64,000 bases of DNA from Lacimicrobium sp. SS2-24 (GTDB taxonomy: Bacteria > Pseudomonadota > Gammaproteobacteria > Enterobacterales > Alteromonadaceae): assembly GCF_002201535.1 (NCBI RefSeq), contig NZ_NIWW01000010.1:78838-142837 (forward strand), in the 5' to 3' direction. Position numbers and translations under genes: made by a program. The notes under the pieces were generated by a model. The model did not search any database. It saw nothing but the letters and a program-made list of their open reading frames with translations, and was not told the DNA's origin. Shown here piece after piece: positions 46,287-56,707 of this stretch (within the stretch, counting starts at the first letter, position 1; the number at the start of each line of letters is the position of its first letter).

Positions 46287-48785
46287 ATGAGTCAGGGAAT
46301 TGAGCAGTATCAGGACATTTTAGAGCAGCTTAAGCCTGTCGTGAATGAGCCCACGTTCAATCAAATCTTGTCTCAGGTGGCAGCGACCGTTCCCAAAACC
46401 AAACGCTTCTTGCTGAAAATGGAATTAAAACGCCAGGCTAAACCCACCAACCGTATGATAGATCTGCGCGGACGGGTGGATGGAAAATGCCAGCCTTACG
46501 AGCACGATGGAATCACCCACTTTCTTGATGACGTTGCCACAGAAGTGTTTGAGCGTCAGGTACGAAGCTTTGGGGGCTATACCATTGGCGTTTATGAATC
46601 TGTTACCAATACTGAAAACAACTTCCGTGTAAAACATCAGGCGAAGCGCACCCAGCTAGCTCAGGAAGGCGACACCCTGCTCTCCGCCGAACAACAATAC
46701 CAAACCCCTATTATTAGTTTCACCGGTGTGCACCAACGTCGCGAAGAGCGGATGAATTTTGTGGTGGAAGTCGAAGCCTTTACCGAACTTGATGAATCTG
46801 TCCATGCCCGCAGCATCGACATTTCCGTCAGTGGCCTCAAACTCAAGATCAGCAAACGCCACCTGCTCAAACCCGGGGAGAAACTCAGAGTCCATTTCAG
46901 AGGACTATCTGCCGAGTACGGCTTGTCACACCGTGACAGTGTCAGCTACCTGATTACAGATGTGGATCGCTCCAGAGAAGAGCAAAGAGTGAGCCTCAAA
47001 CGTCTCTATGACAAGGATCAGGATGCCTTTGATGAACTGCTTCAGCGGCTGATACAGAGCAATAAGAGACGCTATAAGATCAATCTCGAAAACACCATTG
47101 ATGCCATTATGGTGAAAGGCTACGAGCAATATTATATTCCTCACATTACCTCGGTGCCGGTGTTTATAGAATATAACGAAGATGACTCTCTCACCCCCAA
47201 ATATCTGATCAGTAACGACTCGAACAGAGATAGCATACAGTTCTGGAACGATGAAGGCGGCGTTCTGCGCCTGGGGTACCTGTTCACCCGCAAACGGCTG
47301 CAATACTTGCTGCAAAAATCAGAAGCCGAGCGACATACTTACTTATTCGTCTTTACCCATACTGCGCAGGGCCGGGTGTATTTTTACAGTGCCACACTGG
47401 AAGAACTGGAAGCCCATCCAAAGCTCAGGGAATGTTATCTGGCCTATGGCTCCCGTAAAGCCAGTTGGCGCGTTTACAAGCTGCAGCTGACTGATATGCA
47501 TCCGGAGCAATGTCATACCCCCTTGTCTTTGCCAGATTCCGTCAATGACCGCATTCGTCGAATGAATATGCCTCCGTCAGCGCGACTGATGGCGAAGCTG
47601 AAAAACTTGCGCCATATCGCACTGATTACCGATATCAGCAATGAGTGGAACATGCGCACCTATCAGCGTCGCAATCTCAAGCGGGAACTATTGTCGGAGC
47701 TGCAGATATTCTGCCATCCACGTAATCGCCACCCTGCTGAAATCACTCCCTATCGTTTTCAATATCAGGAGCTGCGCAGAGAAAACCGCTTTATGCTGCG
47801 CACAACGGTCACACTGCACATTGGCAACGACAAAGTTGACGGGGCTTCTGAGGATTTATCTCCCTCAGGACTAAAGGTGGAACTGGAAGAACCAACCAAT
47901 TTAAAGATAGGGGATGATGTTCGTCTTTTTTTCCCCAAGTTAGCCAAGCAGATGAGCCGCTATGAACTGTCGAAAGTGTATTATCAGGTGGTTCGCATTA
48001 GCGAAGATGGCATGGTGCTGCACTTCAGGCTGGACGAGCAGGAAAAAAATGCAAAGCAGTTTTTTGATGATCTCATTCGCAGCAATAAACGCAAGCTGCG
48101 CAACAAAGGGGAGCCGCGGGATATGGCCGGTGTTGGCGAGGCGCTGCGTAACATTTATGCCGCCAATGTGGTCAATTTGGCCATGTTCATCAGTAAAGAG
48201 GGCATTGCGCTCAAACCGCAAAGCGTAACGTGTCCGCCACCCAGCCATCGTCTGTACTCATTGTTCTCACATCGTGCAGAGCAAGACATGCTCAATCTTT
48301 TCCCATTGTTTTGTGTTTTTGTCGAGGGCAAAAGCTTCGTTGAGCAGGCCATCAGGCACCTCAGAACACATCACAAGCCCGCCAGTTACGAATTACTGAT
48401 TGCCTTTAATCCGGCTGCCGAGGAGATTGCTGAAGCCATACAAGTGAGGGTGTCACAACAGTTCAAAGACGATAAACAGAGGCGACAGTTTATTCAGGAG
48501 GCGCTGGATAGTGGTCAGTTCTTCGCCCTGCGTCTGTTCCTGACCCGCACCGGACGCCCTGATATCACCCTGCTTAATACTGAGCTCAGTTACGTCAGCT
48601 CCTATGCCGTGCATAGGGCCAAACTCCTTGAAGAACAACTCTGGTCCATTGCAGCCGTGGGCGACGTTCTGGACGTGACAACAGAAGTCGTGTATCGCTA
48701 CGGCCTGTTTGCGAAAATCCGTCAACAGACTAAGCGACTTGGCAACGCATCAGCGAAGACGAAGCAGCCGGCCACCACCGACTGA
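46287..48785 (+). CDS. large double-PilZ protein, second of two tandem paralogues
   Basis: 832 residues, 27 bases after its paralogue and co-oriented. The N-terminal block is RFLLKMELKR (40-49), MIDLRGRVDGKCQPYE and YTIGVYESV. PilZ domain 1 has RREER (151-155) and DISVSG (178-183); PilZ domain 2 has RRENR (497-501) and DLSPSG (523-528). All four c-di-GMP motifs in the pair are intact. NKRRYKINLENTIDAIMVKG (about 259-278) and TRTGRPDITLLNTELSYVSS are shared blocks. The pair looks like an old tandem duplication: similar architecture and length, but substantial divergence outside motifs. No membrane anchor or output domain is recognised. Confidence 0.83.
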   Translation: MSQGIEQYQDILEQLKPVVNEPTFNQILSQVAATVPKTKRFLLKMELKRQAKPTNRMIDLRGRVDGKCQPYEHDGITHFLDDVATEVFERQVRSFGGYTIGVYESVTNTENNFRVKHQAKRTQLAQEGDTLLSAEQQYQTPIISFTGVHQRREERMNFVVEVEAFTELDESVHARSIDISVSGLKLKISKRHLLKPGEKLRVHFRGLSAEYGLSHRDSVSYLITDVDRSREEQRVSLKRLYDKDQDAFDELLQRLIQSNKRRYKINLENTIDAIMVKGYEQYYIPHITSVPVFIEYNEDDSLTPKYLISNDSNRDSIQFWNDEGGVLRLGYLFTRKRLQYLLQKSEAERHTYLFVFTHTAQGRVYFYSATLEELEAHPKLRECYLAYGSRKASWRVYKLQLTDMHPEQCHTPLSLPDSVNDRIRRMNMPPSARLMAKLKNLRHIALITDISNEWNMRTYQRRNLKRELLSELQIFCHPRNRHPAEITPYRFQYQELRRENRFMLRTTVTLHIGNDKVDGASEDLSPSGLKVELEEPTNLKIGDDVRLFFPKLAKQMSRYELSKVYYQVVRISEDGMVLHFRLDEQEKNAKQFFDDLIRSNKRKLRNKGEPRDMAGVGEALRNIYAANVVNLAMFISKEGIALKPQSVTCPPPSHRLYSLFSHRAEQDMLNLFPLFCVFVEGKSFVEQAIRHLRTHHKPASYELLIAFNPAAEEIAEAIQVRVSQQFKDDKQRRQFIQEALDSGQFFALRLFLTRTGRPDITLLNTELSYVSSYAVHRAKLLEEQLWSIAAVGDVLDVTTEVVYRYGLFAKIRQQTKRLGNASAKTKQPATTD

Positions 48786-48945
48786 CCACGGCGCAGTGAT
48801 AGTGATGACGATGAGCATGACACCAAATGCACTGTGTCGTAGTCAGCGATGCCATTATTTTGTCTTGCTCGGCCTGATTGATGGCGTGCGTCGCGGTCAG
48901 GTTCACTCTAAGGGCTAATCCTAAGGATTATCCTGCTTTGTCGTC

Positions 48946-50025
48946 TCAGCTTTCCAACAGGTAAAGGAGCTCATCCAGGCCACCAAAACGAATGGCGGCA
49001 TCAGCCTGCTGCAGCACTACGGGTTTCGCCTTATATGCGACCCCGAGTCCGGCCCTGGCCATCATTTGCAAGTCGTTGGCACCATCACCCATGGCAATGG
49101 TCTGCTGCTGTTCAATGCCGTAACGCTGCGCCAGTTGCTCAAGCGTGCTGGCCTTAACGGCGCCATCGACAATGTCGCCTTGTACCTGTCCGCTCAACTT
49201 ACCGTCAATAATCTCTAACTCGTTGGCACGGGCAAAATCTAATCCCAACCGCTGCTTGAGGTAATCGGCAAAAAAGGTAAAGCCTCCGGAAACCAGGGCG
49301 ACTTTCCAGCCATGTTGCTTCAACACAGTAACCAGTCTCTCCAGCCCGGGCATAACTGGCATTGCATCGCGCACCTGAGAGAGTATCTGCTGATCTGCCT
49401 GCGCCAAACAGCCAACCCGGCTGCGCAAACTTTCTGCAAAATCCAGCTTGCCCTGCATCGCCTGCTCAGTGACCTCTGCCACTTGCTCACCGACACCGGC
49501 AAGACGGGCAATTTCATCGATACATTCCATGGCGATCATGGTGCTGTCCATATCCATCAACAGCAAACCCGGCCTCTTAAGGCTAACGGTGTGGGTGAGC
49601 AAATTCAGTTCCACCTGATGTGCCATCGCCAGCTCCTGCAACAAGGACTTTTCCACACCTTTGTCGGCCATCGTGATATCCATAACCACGGCATAATCAG
49701 GTAAGTGTTGTGAAGCTTTATGTGCACGCATACCCTGTACCTGAATGGTCTGCTCCAGAGCCTGTTGCAGGTTAAGAAGCTTGTCCAGGGTTAATGCCTG
49801 AGCCCTGACAATCAACCTGGCAGGACGACCGGCCTGCAAAAACGTTGCAGGCTTTTGCTCTGACAAAGCGCACGCCATTCCACCGAGCTGCTCAGCACTG
49901 AGATTGGTACAGACACGATGATGCTGTAAATGGGACAGCCGCAAATCGGGGATCGCAAAGAGCTGTCGCAAAAATAAGCCTGAGTGCAGCTGACTGGACT
50001 TGAGTTGCAGTTCGGTCAAAATCAT
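48946..50025 (-). CDS. serB: phosphoserine phosphatase
   Basis: Last step of serine synthesis, 359 residues. The HAD catalytic motif is LLLMDMDSTMIAMECID, with nucleophile and acid Asp at about 158 and 160. SGGFTFFADYL carries motif II, and AMGDGANDLQMMARAGLGV carries the last two metal-binding Asp. The N-terminal 140 residues form an ACT-like region found in the gammaproteobacterial SerB. It is divergent from a YtjB/AhpA gene, as in E. coli. Confidence 0.96.
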   Translation of the reverse strand: MILTELQLKSSQLHSGLFLRQLFAIPDLRLSHLQHHRVCTNLSAEQLGGMACALSEQKPATFLQAGRPARLIVRAQALTLDKLLNLQQALEQTIQVQGMRAHKASQHLPDYAVVMDITMADKGVEKSLLQELAMAHQVELNLLTHTVSLKRPGLLLMDMDSTMIAMECIDEIARLAGVGEQVAEVTEQAMQGKLDFAESLRSRVGCLAQADQQILSQVRDAMPVMPGLERLVTVLKQHGWKVALVSGGFTFFADYLKQRLGLDFARANELEIIDGKLSGQVQGDIVDGAVKASTLEQLAQRYGIEQQQTIAMGDGANDLQMMARAGLGVAYKAKPVVLQQADAAIRFGGLDELLYLLES

Positions 50026-50184
50026 TATCCGGGTAGCAAAAAACGAAGCACGATTCTACCCAATCCTCTGCATAGTCCCAAGAGGTAAATGGAATCACAT
50101 ATAGCCGCGTTCTGATCCTCAATACAACAGCCCTGATAAACGCTGCAGGATTGGCAGTAGCACCACCTGTGATATAGTGGCGCA

Positions 50185-50796
50185 ATGAAGATATCAATGA
50201 GCTTTGATCACACGGAGCCGCTGGATCCCAGCACCTACTCCATCTATAAACGGTTGGCAAACCTAGGTTTAGCCTTTGCCGCGCTGGTGGTCGCCCTCAA
50301 TATCTGGTTTTTTAGTGCCGGCCAGGACACACAAGACTTAGCGGAACAAACCGACCAACTAGGCCGCAGCCTTATTCAACAGGGCGCAGGGTTGGCCGCT
50401 ATGGCTATGACATCAGAAAACGAGGAAGCCTTATCCATTCAGCAACTCCTGGATCAACTGGCCACGGATCCCCACGTACAGTCCGTCAGCCTGCATGACG
50501 CCAGAGGCAGAATGCTGAATACAGCCGGCACAGATACCCCTATCACCGATCTTTTTACGCAACAACAAACTGCCCACAGCCTGGTTTACGTGCAGGAAAT
50601 TCTTCATCAACAAGAATTACAGGGCTACCTGAGACTGGTACTGGACCGTCAGCGAGTCTTACAACACCAGAACAGCTTGGTGCAGCACTACAGTCAGCAG
50701 ACACAAATTCTGATGTTATTGGCTTTTGCCATCGGGATACTGTTGACGCGTGCGTTTTACAAACTGCGCTATGCCAGGCTAAGACAACCCGAATAG
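50185..50796 (+). CDS. AhpA/YtjB (Smp) family inner-membrane protein
   Basis: 203 residues. A transmembrane helix at about 26-45 follows a short cytoplasmic N-terminus, a periplasmic domain covers about 47-165, and a second helix at about 172-190 ends in a short basic tail. The pattern LGRSLIQQGAGLAAMAM in the periplasmic part and LVLDRQRVLQHQNSL near the end agree with this family. The E. coli homologue is next to and divergent from serB, exactly as seen here. No enzymatic function is known. Its last 18 bases overlap the TatD-family gene on the opposite strand. Confidence 0.85.
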   Translation: MKISMSFDHTEPLDPSTYSIYKRLANLGLAFAALVVALNIWFFSAGQDTQDLAEQTDQLGRSLIQQGAGLAAMAMTSENEEALSIQQLLDQLATDPHVQSVSLHDARGRMLNTAGTDTPITDLFTQQQTAHSLVYVQEILHQQELQGYLRLVLDRQRVLQHQNSLVQHYSQQTQILMLLAFAIGILLTRAFYKLRYARLRQPE

Positions 50797-51549
50797 TTGA
50801 AGGGCGTTGTAGTCTGTATCTGCCTCAACCTTACTCACCGATTCACCGCGCAATTCAGCCACAACCGCGAGAATTTCTGGCAGATATTCAGGGCTGTTGC
50901 GTTGTCCCTGACGTCCATTGATGGGCATATCCGGCGCATCGGTTTCCAGCACTATGGATTGAAGTGGCAGTGAGGCCACCGTGTTTCGGGTCTTTTGTGC
51001 TCTAGGATAGGTAATGGTGCCACCAATACCCAGTTTAAACCCCCATTTCAGATACGCCTCGGCTTGTTCAAGGCTGCCGGAAAACCCGTGTATGACACCA
51101 CCACAGCGGAAGTTACAGGCTTTGAGGCAATGCAAAATTCTATGATGAGACTTGCGATGGTGAACGATTACCGGCAATTGATATTGCGTGGCTAACGCCA
51201 GCTGATCGCAAAAAATGCGTTCTTGCTGATAGTCGCTTATCACCACCTGACCGCTGAAATCCAGGCCAATTTCACCCACAGCCCTGACCTGCCCCTCGAA
51301 TCGCCGCAATGCGTCTTCCAACTGGTCAAGATGGACGTTTTCAAAATCCTCCAGAAACCAGGGATGTAATCCGAGTGCATACTCCAGCGTCGGATGACTG
51401 TTGCAAAGCTGTGTCAGCTTATACCAGCTCGACGCCTGCACACCGGGGATCAGTATTTTATCCACGCCTAGATCTGTTGCCCGCCGAATGACATCAATCC
51501 GGTCATCGTCAAAAACAGTAAAATCCAGGTGGCAATGGCTGTCAAACAT
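50779..51549 (-). CDS. TatD-family metal-dependent hydrolase (YjjV-like)
   Basis: 256 residues, TIM-barrel metal-dependent nuclease. Metal-binding residues are H5 and H7 in DSHCHLDF, E in VGEIGLDF, H in VIVHHRKSHHRIL, H in GVIHGFSGSLEQAEAYL and D in VLETDAPDMP. The sequence features look closer to YjjV than to TatD or YcfH. It probably acts on DNA ends or oligonucleotides, but the substrate is untested. The stop overlaps the AhpA/YtjB-like gene by 18 bases. pdxH lies 19 bases upstream... that is, this gene precedes pdxH in map order and is transcribed in the same direction, with its start 19 bases beyond the pdxH stop. Confidence 0.88.
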   Translation of the reverse strand: MFDSHCHLDFTVFDDDRIDVIRRATDLGVDKILIPGVQASSWYKLTQLCNSHPTLEYALGLHPWFLEDFENVHLDQLEDALRRFEGQVRAVGEIGLDFSGQVVISDYQQERIFCDQLALATQYQLPVIVHHRKSHHRILHCLKACNFRCGGVIHGFSGSLEQAEAYLKWGFKLGIGGTITYPRAQKTRNTVASLPLQSIVLETDAPDMPINGRQGQRNSPEYLPEILAVVAELRGESVSKVEADTDYNALQLFGLS

Positions 51550-51568
51550 CCGTAACGTCGTCCAAAGC

Positions 51569-52213
51569 CTATGGCATCAAACGTTCAATATGCCACTGTT
51601 CCTGTGAGCCAAGTCGATAACAAAACCTGTCATGTAAGCGATGCTCGCCGCCTTGCCAGAACTCAATTTCGTGAGGAATGACTCTAAAGCCCCCCCAAAA
51701 TGCCGGTAAGCCAATTTCTCCGTCGGCAAATTTCTGTTTTACTTCGTTAAATTTACTGATCAACATTTGCCGGGTCGAAATGGGACGGCTTTGAGCCGAT
51801 GCCCAGGCAGCCAGCTGACTCTCACGTGGTCGCGAGAGAAAGTATCGGGCAACTTCGGCCTTGGATAGAGGCTCCGCTGTGCCACACACTTTCACCTGGC
51901 GCTCAAGCAAATGCCAGGGAAAATGCAGTGAAATACGGTTATTGATGGCCAGTTCCCTGGCTTTACGGCTTTCCAGGTTGGTATAGAACACAAAGCCCTT
52001 TGCAGACACATCCTTGAGTAAAACAATACGCTGAGAGGGCTGTCCTTGTTGATCTACGGTGGCAATAGTCATCGCGGTAGGATCGGGAACCCCTGCGTCG
52101 ATCACCTCTTTGAGCCAAGCTTCGAACTGTACAAGCGGGTTGGCATCGAGATCTTCTCTGTGCAGGCCACCCCGGGTGTATTCGCGCCGTATCTGTGCAA
52201 GATTATCTATCAT
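51569..52213 (-). CDS. pdxH: pyridoxamine 5'-phosphate oxidase
   Basis: FMN enzyme that makes pyridoxal phosphate from pyridoxine or pyridoxamine phosphate, 214 residues. Family motifs are [37 protein letters not shown] (FMN contacts), and near the C-terminus [20 protein letters not shown] followed by RFCYR. The N-terminal [20 protein letters not shown] is typical. It sits between era and the TatD-family gene; pdxB, of the same vitamin pathway, is at 20373. Confidence 0.96.
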   Translation of the reverse strand: MIDNLAQIRREYTRGGLHREDLDANPLVQFEAWLKEVIDAGVPDPTAMTIATVDQQGQPSQRIVLLKDVSAKGFVFYTNLESRKARELAINNRISLHFPWHLLERQVKVCGTAEPLSKAEVARYFLSRPRESQLAAWASAQSRPISTRQMLISKFNEVKQKFADGEIGLPAFWGGFRVIPHEIEFWQGGEHRLHDRFCYRLGSQEQWHIERLMP

Positions 52214-52290
52214 TAACTGCCTCTTTGTTATGTAAGCGCCGACAGATAACGAGAAGCACGACAGATTAACGTGGGTAGTGCATTCCCCTA

Positions 52291-53196
52291 TTAATTCTCA
52301 CCGTACCCGAGGCTACGCAACGCCCTCTCATCATCGGCCCATCCTGATTTTACTTTCACCCAAAGCTCCAGAAACACCTTGTTGTCAAACAGTCTTTCCA
52401 TGTCCTGTCGGGCTTCCTGACCAATGGTCTTGAGGCGCTGACCACCTTTACCAATCACCATGGCTTTCTGCGTGTCCCGCTCAACCAGAATTAAACCATT
52501 TATCTGGTATACACCTTTATCACTGAGTTTAAACTGCTCGATTTCCACAGTAACCGAATAGGGTAATTCATCCCCGGTGAAACGCATCAGTTTCTCGCGA
52601 ATGATCTCTGCGGCCATAAAACGGGATGATCGATCAGTAATATAGTCATCAGGGAAAAAATGATCACTGGGTGGCAGACTTTTATGCACCATCTCCCTGA
52701 TCCTGTCGACATTCTGGCCCTGTTTGGCAGACAGAGGAATGACCTGTGCGAAGTTATGCTTTTCTGCCAGCCACTGCATTTGAGGCAACAAGGTGTCCCG
52801 ATCCTGAATCTTGTCGGTTTTATTGACTAACAACCAGCATTCAAGACCGCTATCTTTAATTTTGTTGAGCACCATTTCATCATCATCGGTCCAGCGCGTT
52901 CCCTCTACCAGAAACAACACCAGCCCGACATCACTCAGGGTGCTCGAGGCCGCCCGGTTCATAAATCGATTAATGGTGCGCTTTTCTTCGCGGTGTAAGC
53001 CTGGTGTATCTACATAGACCGTTTGATAGGGACCTTCGGTGTCAATACCCAGAATGCGATGACGCGTGGTTTGCGGTTTACGGGATGTGATACTGACCTT
53101 TTGTCCCAACAACTTATTCAGCAAGGTTGATTTGCCGACGTTCGGGCGACCGACTATGGCCACCATACCGCAGTAACTCTCTTGTTCAGCTGTCAT
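52291..53196 (-). CDS. era: GTPase Era
   Basis: Ribosome maturation GTPase that binds 16S rRNA, 301 residues. G1 is GRPNVGKST (16-24), G3 [12 protein letters not shown]4 NKTD, and the KH RNA-binding domain has [20 protein letters not shown]. The start overlaps the rnc stop by 11 bases. In many gammaproteobacteria recO and pdxJ follow era, but here pdxH follows after 77 bases. Confidence 0.97.
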   Translation of the reverse strand: MTAEQESYCGMVAIVGRPNVGKSTLLNKLLGQKVSITSRKPQTTRHRILGIDTEGPYQTVYVDTPGLHREEKRTINRFMNRAASSTLSDVGLVLFLVEGTRWTDDDEMVLNKIKDSGLECWLLVNKTDKIQDRDTLLPQMQWLAEKHNFAQVIPLSAKQGQNVDRIREMVHKSLPPSDHFFPDDYITDRSSRFMAAEIIREKLMRFTGDELPYSVTVEIEQFKLSDKGVYQINGLILVERDTQKAMVIGKGGQRLKTIGQEARQDMERLFDNKVFLELWVKVKSGWADDERALRSLGYGEN

Positions 53197-53866
53197 GGCT
53201 GAGTTTCTCCATCACTTTTCTGGCTGCTTGTTGCTCGGCACGACGACGGCTGTTACCGGTTGCCGAAACGACCTGCTGCAATTCCGCGATCCGACACTCA
53301 ACCACGAAGGTTTGCTCGTGAGATTTACCTGTTATTTCTACCACTTCATAATCAGGCAAAGGTAATTTTCGCCCCTGCAGATATTCCTGCAAACGGGTTT
53401 TATGATCTTTAGGGTGTTCATTAGGATTGAGCTTCTGCAACCGTGTTGCGTACCAGGTAAGAATCAGTTTGCTTACCGTTTCAAGTCCGGCCTCTAGGAA
53501 GATGGCTCCGATAATGGCCTCTACCGCATCCGCAAGAATACTGTCACGTCTGAATCCCCCACTTTTCAGCTCGCCCGGACCTAATTTGAGTAGTTCTCCG
53601 AGTTCAAACTCCCGCCCCAGCTCAGCCAGCGTGTCCCCTTTAACCAATGTGGAGCGCATACGGGTCAGTTTACCCTCGGGCTGAGTGGGAAAACGCTGAT
53701 ACAACTCATTGGCTATTACCATACCCAGCACGGCATCACCGAGAAACTCAAGCCGTTCATTGTGCTGCTTACTGGCACTACGGTGGGTCAGAGCAAGCTC
53801 CAGCGCCGCCTCATCCTTAAAGGTATAGCCCAGTTTTTGGCTTAGGCTGTAATAGTCCTGGTGCAT
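53186..53866 (-). CDS. rnc: ribonuclease III
   Basis: Double-strand-specific RNase for rRNA and mRNA processing, 226 residues. The catalytic signature [14 protein letters not shown] (about 38-51) and [16 protein letters not shown] (about 112-127) hold the acidic metal-binding residues. The dsRNA-binding domain occupies about 155-225 ([21 protein letters not shown], then [17 protein letters not shown]). It starts directly after the lepB stop and overlaps era by 11 bases, giving a tight lepA-lepB-rnc-era operon. Confidence 0.97.
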   Translation of the reverse strand: MHQDYYSLSQKLGYTFKDEAALELALTHRSASKQHNERLEFLGDAVLGMVIANELYQRFPTQPEGKLTRMRSTLVKGDTLAELGREFELGELLKLGPGELKSGGFRRDSILADAVEAIIGAIFLEAGLETVSKLILTWYATRLQKLNPNEHPKDHKTRLQEYLQGRKLPLPDYEVVEITGKSHEQTFVVECRIAELQQVVSATGNSRRRAEQQAARKVMEKLSHDS

Positions 53867-54790
53867 TTAGTCGATACCACCGATACGTTCAAAGCGAATA
53901 CCTGTGGGGATCCAGCCCGGCACCCAGCTACTCGGAGGACGGTCAAACTCAAAACTTATCCAGATGGCAACGGCTTTCCCTACCAAATTTTCATCAGGAA
54001 CAAAGCCCCAATAGCGACTATCACGGCTATTGTCTCTGTTGTCGCCCAGAACAAAATAATGTCCTTCCGGCACCAGAAACTCATCATCTGAGGTGCCAGG
54101 CTGAGCATAGTAATGCTGTTCCAGCGGCAGAACGGCCGGATTTCTCAACACGCCATGAGGAACCTCTCCCAATTGCTCAGTGAAACGCTCAAGTGGGATC
54201 ATGTCCTGATAGAACTCTCCGCGCTTTTCAAACTTGAGTGGAACAGGTTGCAGCTGTGAACAGCTATCATTGTCAGTGTTTTCGCATGCAGGGCGAATAT
54301 AAACCTGCTTATTGCGATACACCACAGTGTCACCCGGCAATCCGACAACGCGCTTGATGAAGTCCACATTGGGATCTTCAGGATACTTGAAAACGGCGAT
54401 ATCACCGCGTTCCGGACTTCCCATCTCAATAAACTTTTTCCTGGCGACAGGATCCTTAAGCCCGTAGGAAAACTTATCCACCAGAATGAAATCTCCCACC
54501 AGCAAGGTTGGCATCATTGAGCCCGAGGGGATCTGAAAAGGTTCATATAAGAATGAACGCAACACCAGAACAAAAGCAATGACCGGAAAAATCTGCTGTG
54601 CGGTGTCCACCAGATACGGAACCGGTGCCACCTTATTCAGCGCTTCATCATCCAGTTGCCCCCCTGCTGATTGCTGGGCGAGGCTCAGCTTCTCCTTGCG
54701 CTTGGGCGCCCACAGGAGAGAATCAGCTAGCCAGATAAGACCGGAAGCCACCGTGAGGATCACCAGAAATATGGAGAAATAATTAGCCAT
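53867..54790 (-). CDS. lepB: signal peptidase I
   Basis: Cleaves Sec/Tat signal peptides, 307 residues. Two transmembrane helices (about 4-24 and 62-80) are followed by the periplasmic catalytic domain. Nucleophile S91 lies in SGSMMPTLLVGD, and the general base K146 in FIKRVVGLPGD. The box GDNRDNSRDSRYWGFV is conserved. The start is the ATG right after the lepA stop. Sits in the conserved lepA-lepB-rnc-era order. Confidence 0.97.
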   Translation of the reverse strand: MANYFSIFLVILTVASGLIWLADSLLWAPKRKEKLSLAQQSAGGQLDDEALNKVAPVPYLVDTAQQIFPVIAFVLVLRSFLYEPFQIPSGSMMPTLLVGDFILVDKFSYGLKDPVARKKFIEMGSPERGDIAVFKYPEDPNVDFIKRVVGLPGDTVVYRNKQVYIRPACENTDNDSCSQLQPVPLKFEKRGEFYQDMIPLERFTEQLGEVPHGVLRNPAVLPLEQHYYAQPGTSDDEFLVPEGHYFVLGDNRDNSRDSRYWGFVPDENLVGKAVAIWISFEFDRPPSSWVPGWIPTGIRFERIGGID

Positions 54791-56602
54791 TTACTTTCCT
54801 ACCTTGAGCACGGCCAGGAAAGCGTCCTGTGGCAATTCCACATTACCTACCTGCTTCATGCGTTTTTTACCTTCTTTTTGCTTCTGCAACAGTTTTTTCT
54901 TACGGCTTACATCACCGCCATAACACTTGGCGATAACATTTTTTCGCAGCTGTTTTACTGTGCTTCTGGCAATAACATGGTTGCCGATAGCAGCCTGTAT
55001 GGCGATATCGAACATTTGTCTCGGGATCAGCTCGCGCAACTTATCCACCATCTCTCGCCCGCGACGCTGAGAATTATCCCTGTGAGTGATCAAAGCTAAG
55101 GCATCAACCCGCTCGCCGTTAACCAGAATGTCCACTCTGACCATATCGGCTACCTGAAACTTCTTGAAGTTATAGTCCAGTGAAGCAAAACCACGACTCG
55201 TTGACTTCAGACGATCAAAGAAATCCATGACCACCTCTGCCATAGGCAGTTCGTAGGTGACGGCAACCTGATTACCGTGGTAGGTCATATGGGTCTGAAC
55301 CCCTCGTTTCTCGACGCACAGCGTTATAACATTGCCCAGATAGTCTTTGGGTACCAAAATATTGGCCTCCACGATGGGTTCGTGGATTTCCTCGATGTCG
55401 TTCACCGCAGGTAGCTTTGACGGATTATCGACGCTTACCGTCTCACCTTTGGTGGTGACAACCTCATACACCACCGTCGGTGCCGTGGTGATCAAGTCGA
55501 GATCGTATTCACGCTCCAGGCGCTCTTGCACAATTTCCATGTGCAACATACCGAGAAATCCAATACGAAAACCAAAACCCAGCGCAGAAGAACTTTCTGG
55601 TTCGAAAAACAACGATGCATCGTTTAGCGCCAGCTTGGACAACGCGTCTCTGAAATCTTCATAGTCATCAGAACTAATCGGGAACATGCCCGCATAAACC
55701 TGGGGTTTAACTTTCTTAAATCCGGGCAAGGCTTTCTCAGCAGGTTGCTTGGCAAGCGTCAGCGTATCACCCACGGGTGCCCCTTGAATCTCCTTGATAC
55801 CCGCGATAACAAAGCCTACCTCACCGGTTCTCAGGACACCCGTATCCGTCGCTTTCGGTGTGAAGATACCAATCTTGTCCACCTGATGAACCTGCCCATT
55901 TGACATGATCTTGATCTTGTCTCCTGAACGCAGCTCACCGTTGATGACGCGAACCAGGGATACGACCCCCTGATAGTTGTCGAACCACGAGTCGACGATC
56001 AAGGCTTGCAAGGGCGCTTCAAGATCACCTACAGGTGGCGGGATCTGACGCACAATAACTTCCAGCACATCTTCAATACCCACGCCAGTCTTGGCAGAGC
56101 AGCGTACTGCCTGCAGCGCATCTATTCCGACAATGTCTTCAATTTCTGCAGCAACCCGATCCGGCTCAGCCTGAGGCAAGTCAATCTTGTTCAGAATAGG
56201 AACCACTTCAAGATCCATCTCTATCGCTGTATAGCAATTAGCCAGCGTCTGCGCCTCGACACCCTGACCGGCATCAACAACTAACAAGGCTCCCTCACAG
56301 GCAGCGAGGGAACGGGAAACCTCATAAGAGAAATCCACATGGCCCGGAGTATCAATAAAATTCAACTGATAGGTTTCACCGTCTTTTGCGGTGTAGTTGA
56401 GCGTGACACTTTGCGCCTTGATGGTAATGCCGCGCTCTCGCTCAAGATCCATCGAATCCAGCACTTGCTCGGCCATTTCCCGATCTGTCAGTCCCCCACA
56501 GGTATGAATGAGGCGGTCGGATAGCGTCGACTTACCGTGGTCAATATGAGCAATGATGGAGAAGTTGCGAATATGCTTAAGCTGCTTAGTGTTTTCTGAC
56601 AT
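54791..56602 (-). CDS. lepA: elongation factor 4 (LepA)
   Basis: Translational GTPase that promotes back-translocation or 30S maturation, 603 residues. G1 [15 protein letters not shown]3 [16 protein letters not shown] and G4 [12 protein letters not shown] are visible. The LepA-specific C-terminal domain has [24 protein letters not shown], which binds near the ribosomal A-site tRNA. It directly precedes lepB (1-base spacing). A 105-base gap separates it from the rseC stop; no terminator hairpin was obvious there. Confidence 0.97.
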   Translation of the reverse strand: MSENTKQLKHIRNFSIIAHIDHGKSTLSDRLIHTCGGLTDREMAEQVLDSMDLERERGITIKAQSVTLNYTAKDGETYQLNFIDTPGHVDFSYEVSRSLAACEGALLVVDAGQGVEAQTLANCYTAIEMDLEVVPILNKIDLPQAEPDRVAAEIEDIVGIDALQAVRCSAKTGVGIEDVLEVIVRQIPPPVGDLEAPLQALIVDSWFDNYQGVVSLVRVINGELRSGDKIKIMSNGQVHQVDKIGIFTPKATDTGVLRTGEVGFVIAGIKEIQGAPVGDTLTLAKQPAEKALPGFKKVKPQVYAGMFPISSDDYEDFRDALSKLALNDASLFFEPESSSALGFGFRIGFLGMLHMEIVQERLEREYDLDLITTAPTVVYEVVTTKGETVSVDNPSKLPAVNDIEEIHEPIVEANILVPKDYLGNVITLCVEKRGVQTHMTYHGNQVAVTYELPMAEVVMDFFDRLKSTSRGFASLDYNFKKFQVADMVRVDILVNGERVDALALITHRDNSQRRGREMVDKLRELIPRQMFDIAIQAAIGNHVIARSTVKQLRKNVIAKCYGGDVSRKKKLLQKQKEGKKRMKQVGNVELPQDAFLAVLKVGK

Positions 56603-56707
56603 GTACCTGCTACTTCGTATGCTGAATGCGTTGATTTAAATTAAGGCGGCGATTTTACCTTGTTCTTGCGCGCTTTGCGATCTGTTGCACAAAACTACAA
56701 GCGACAG

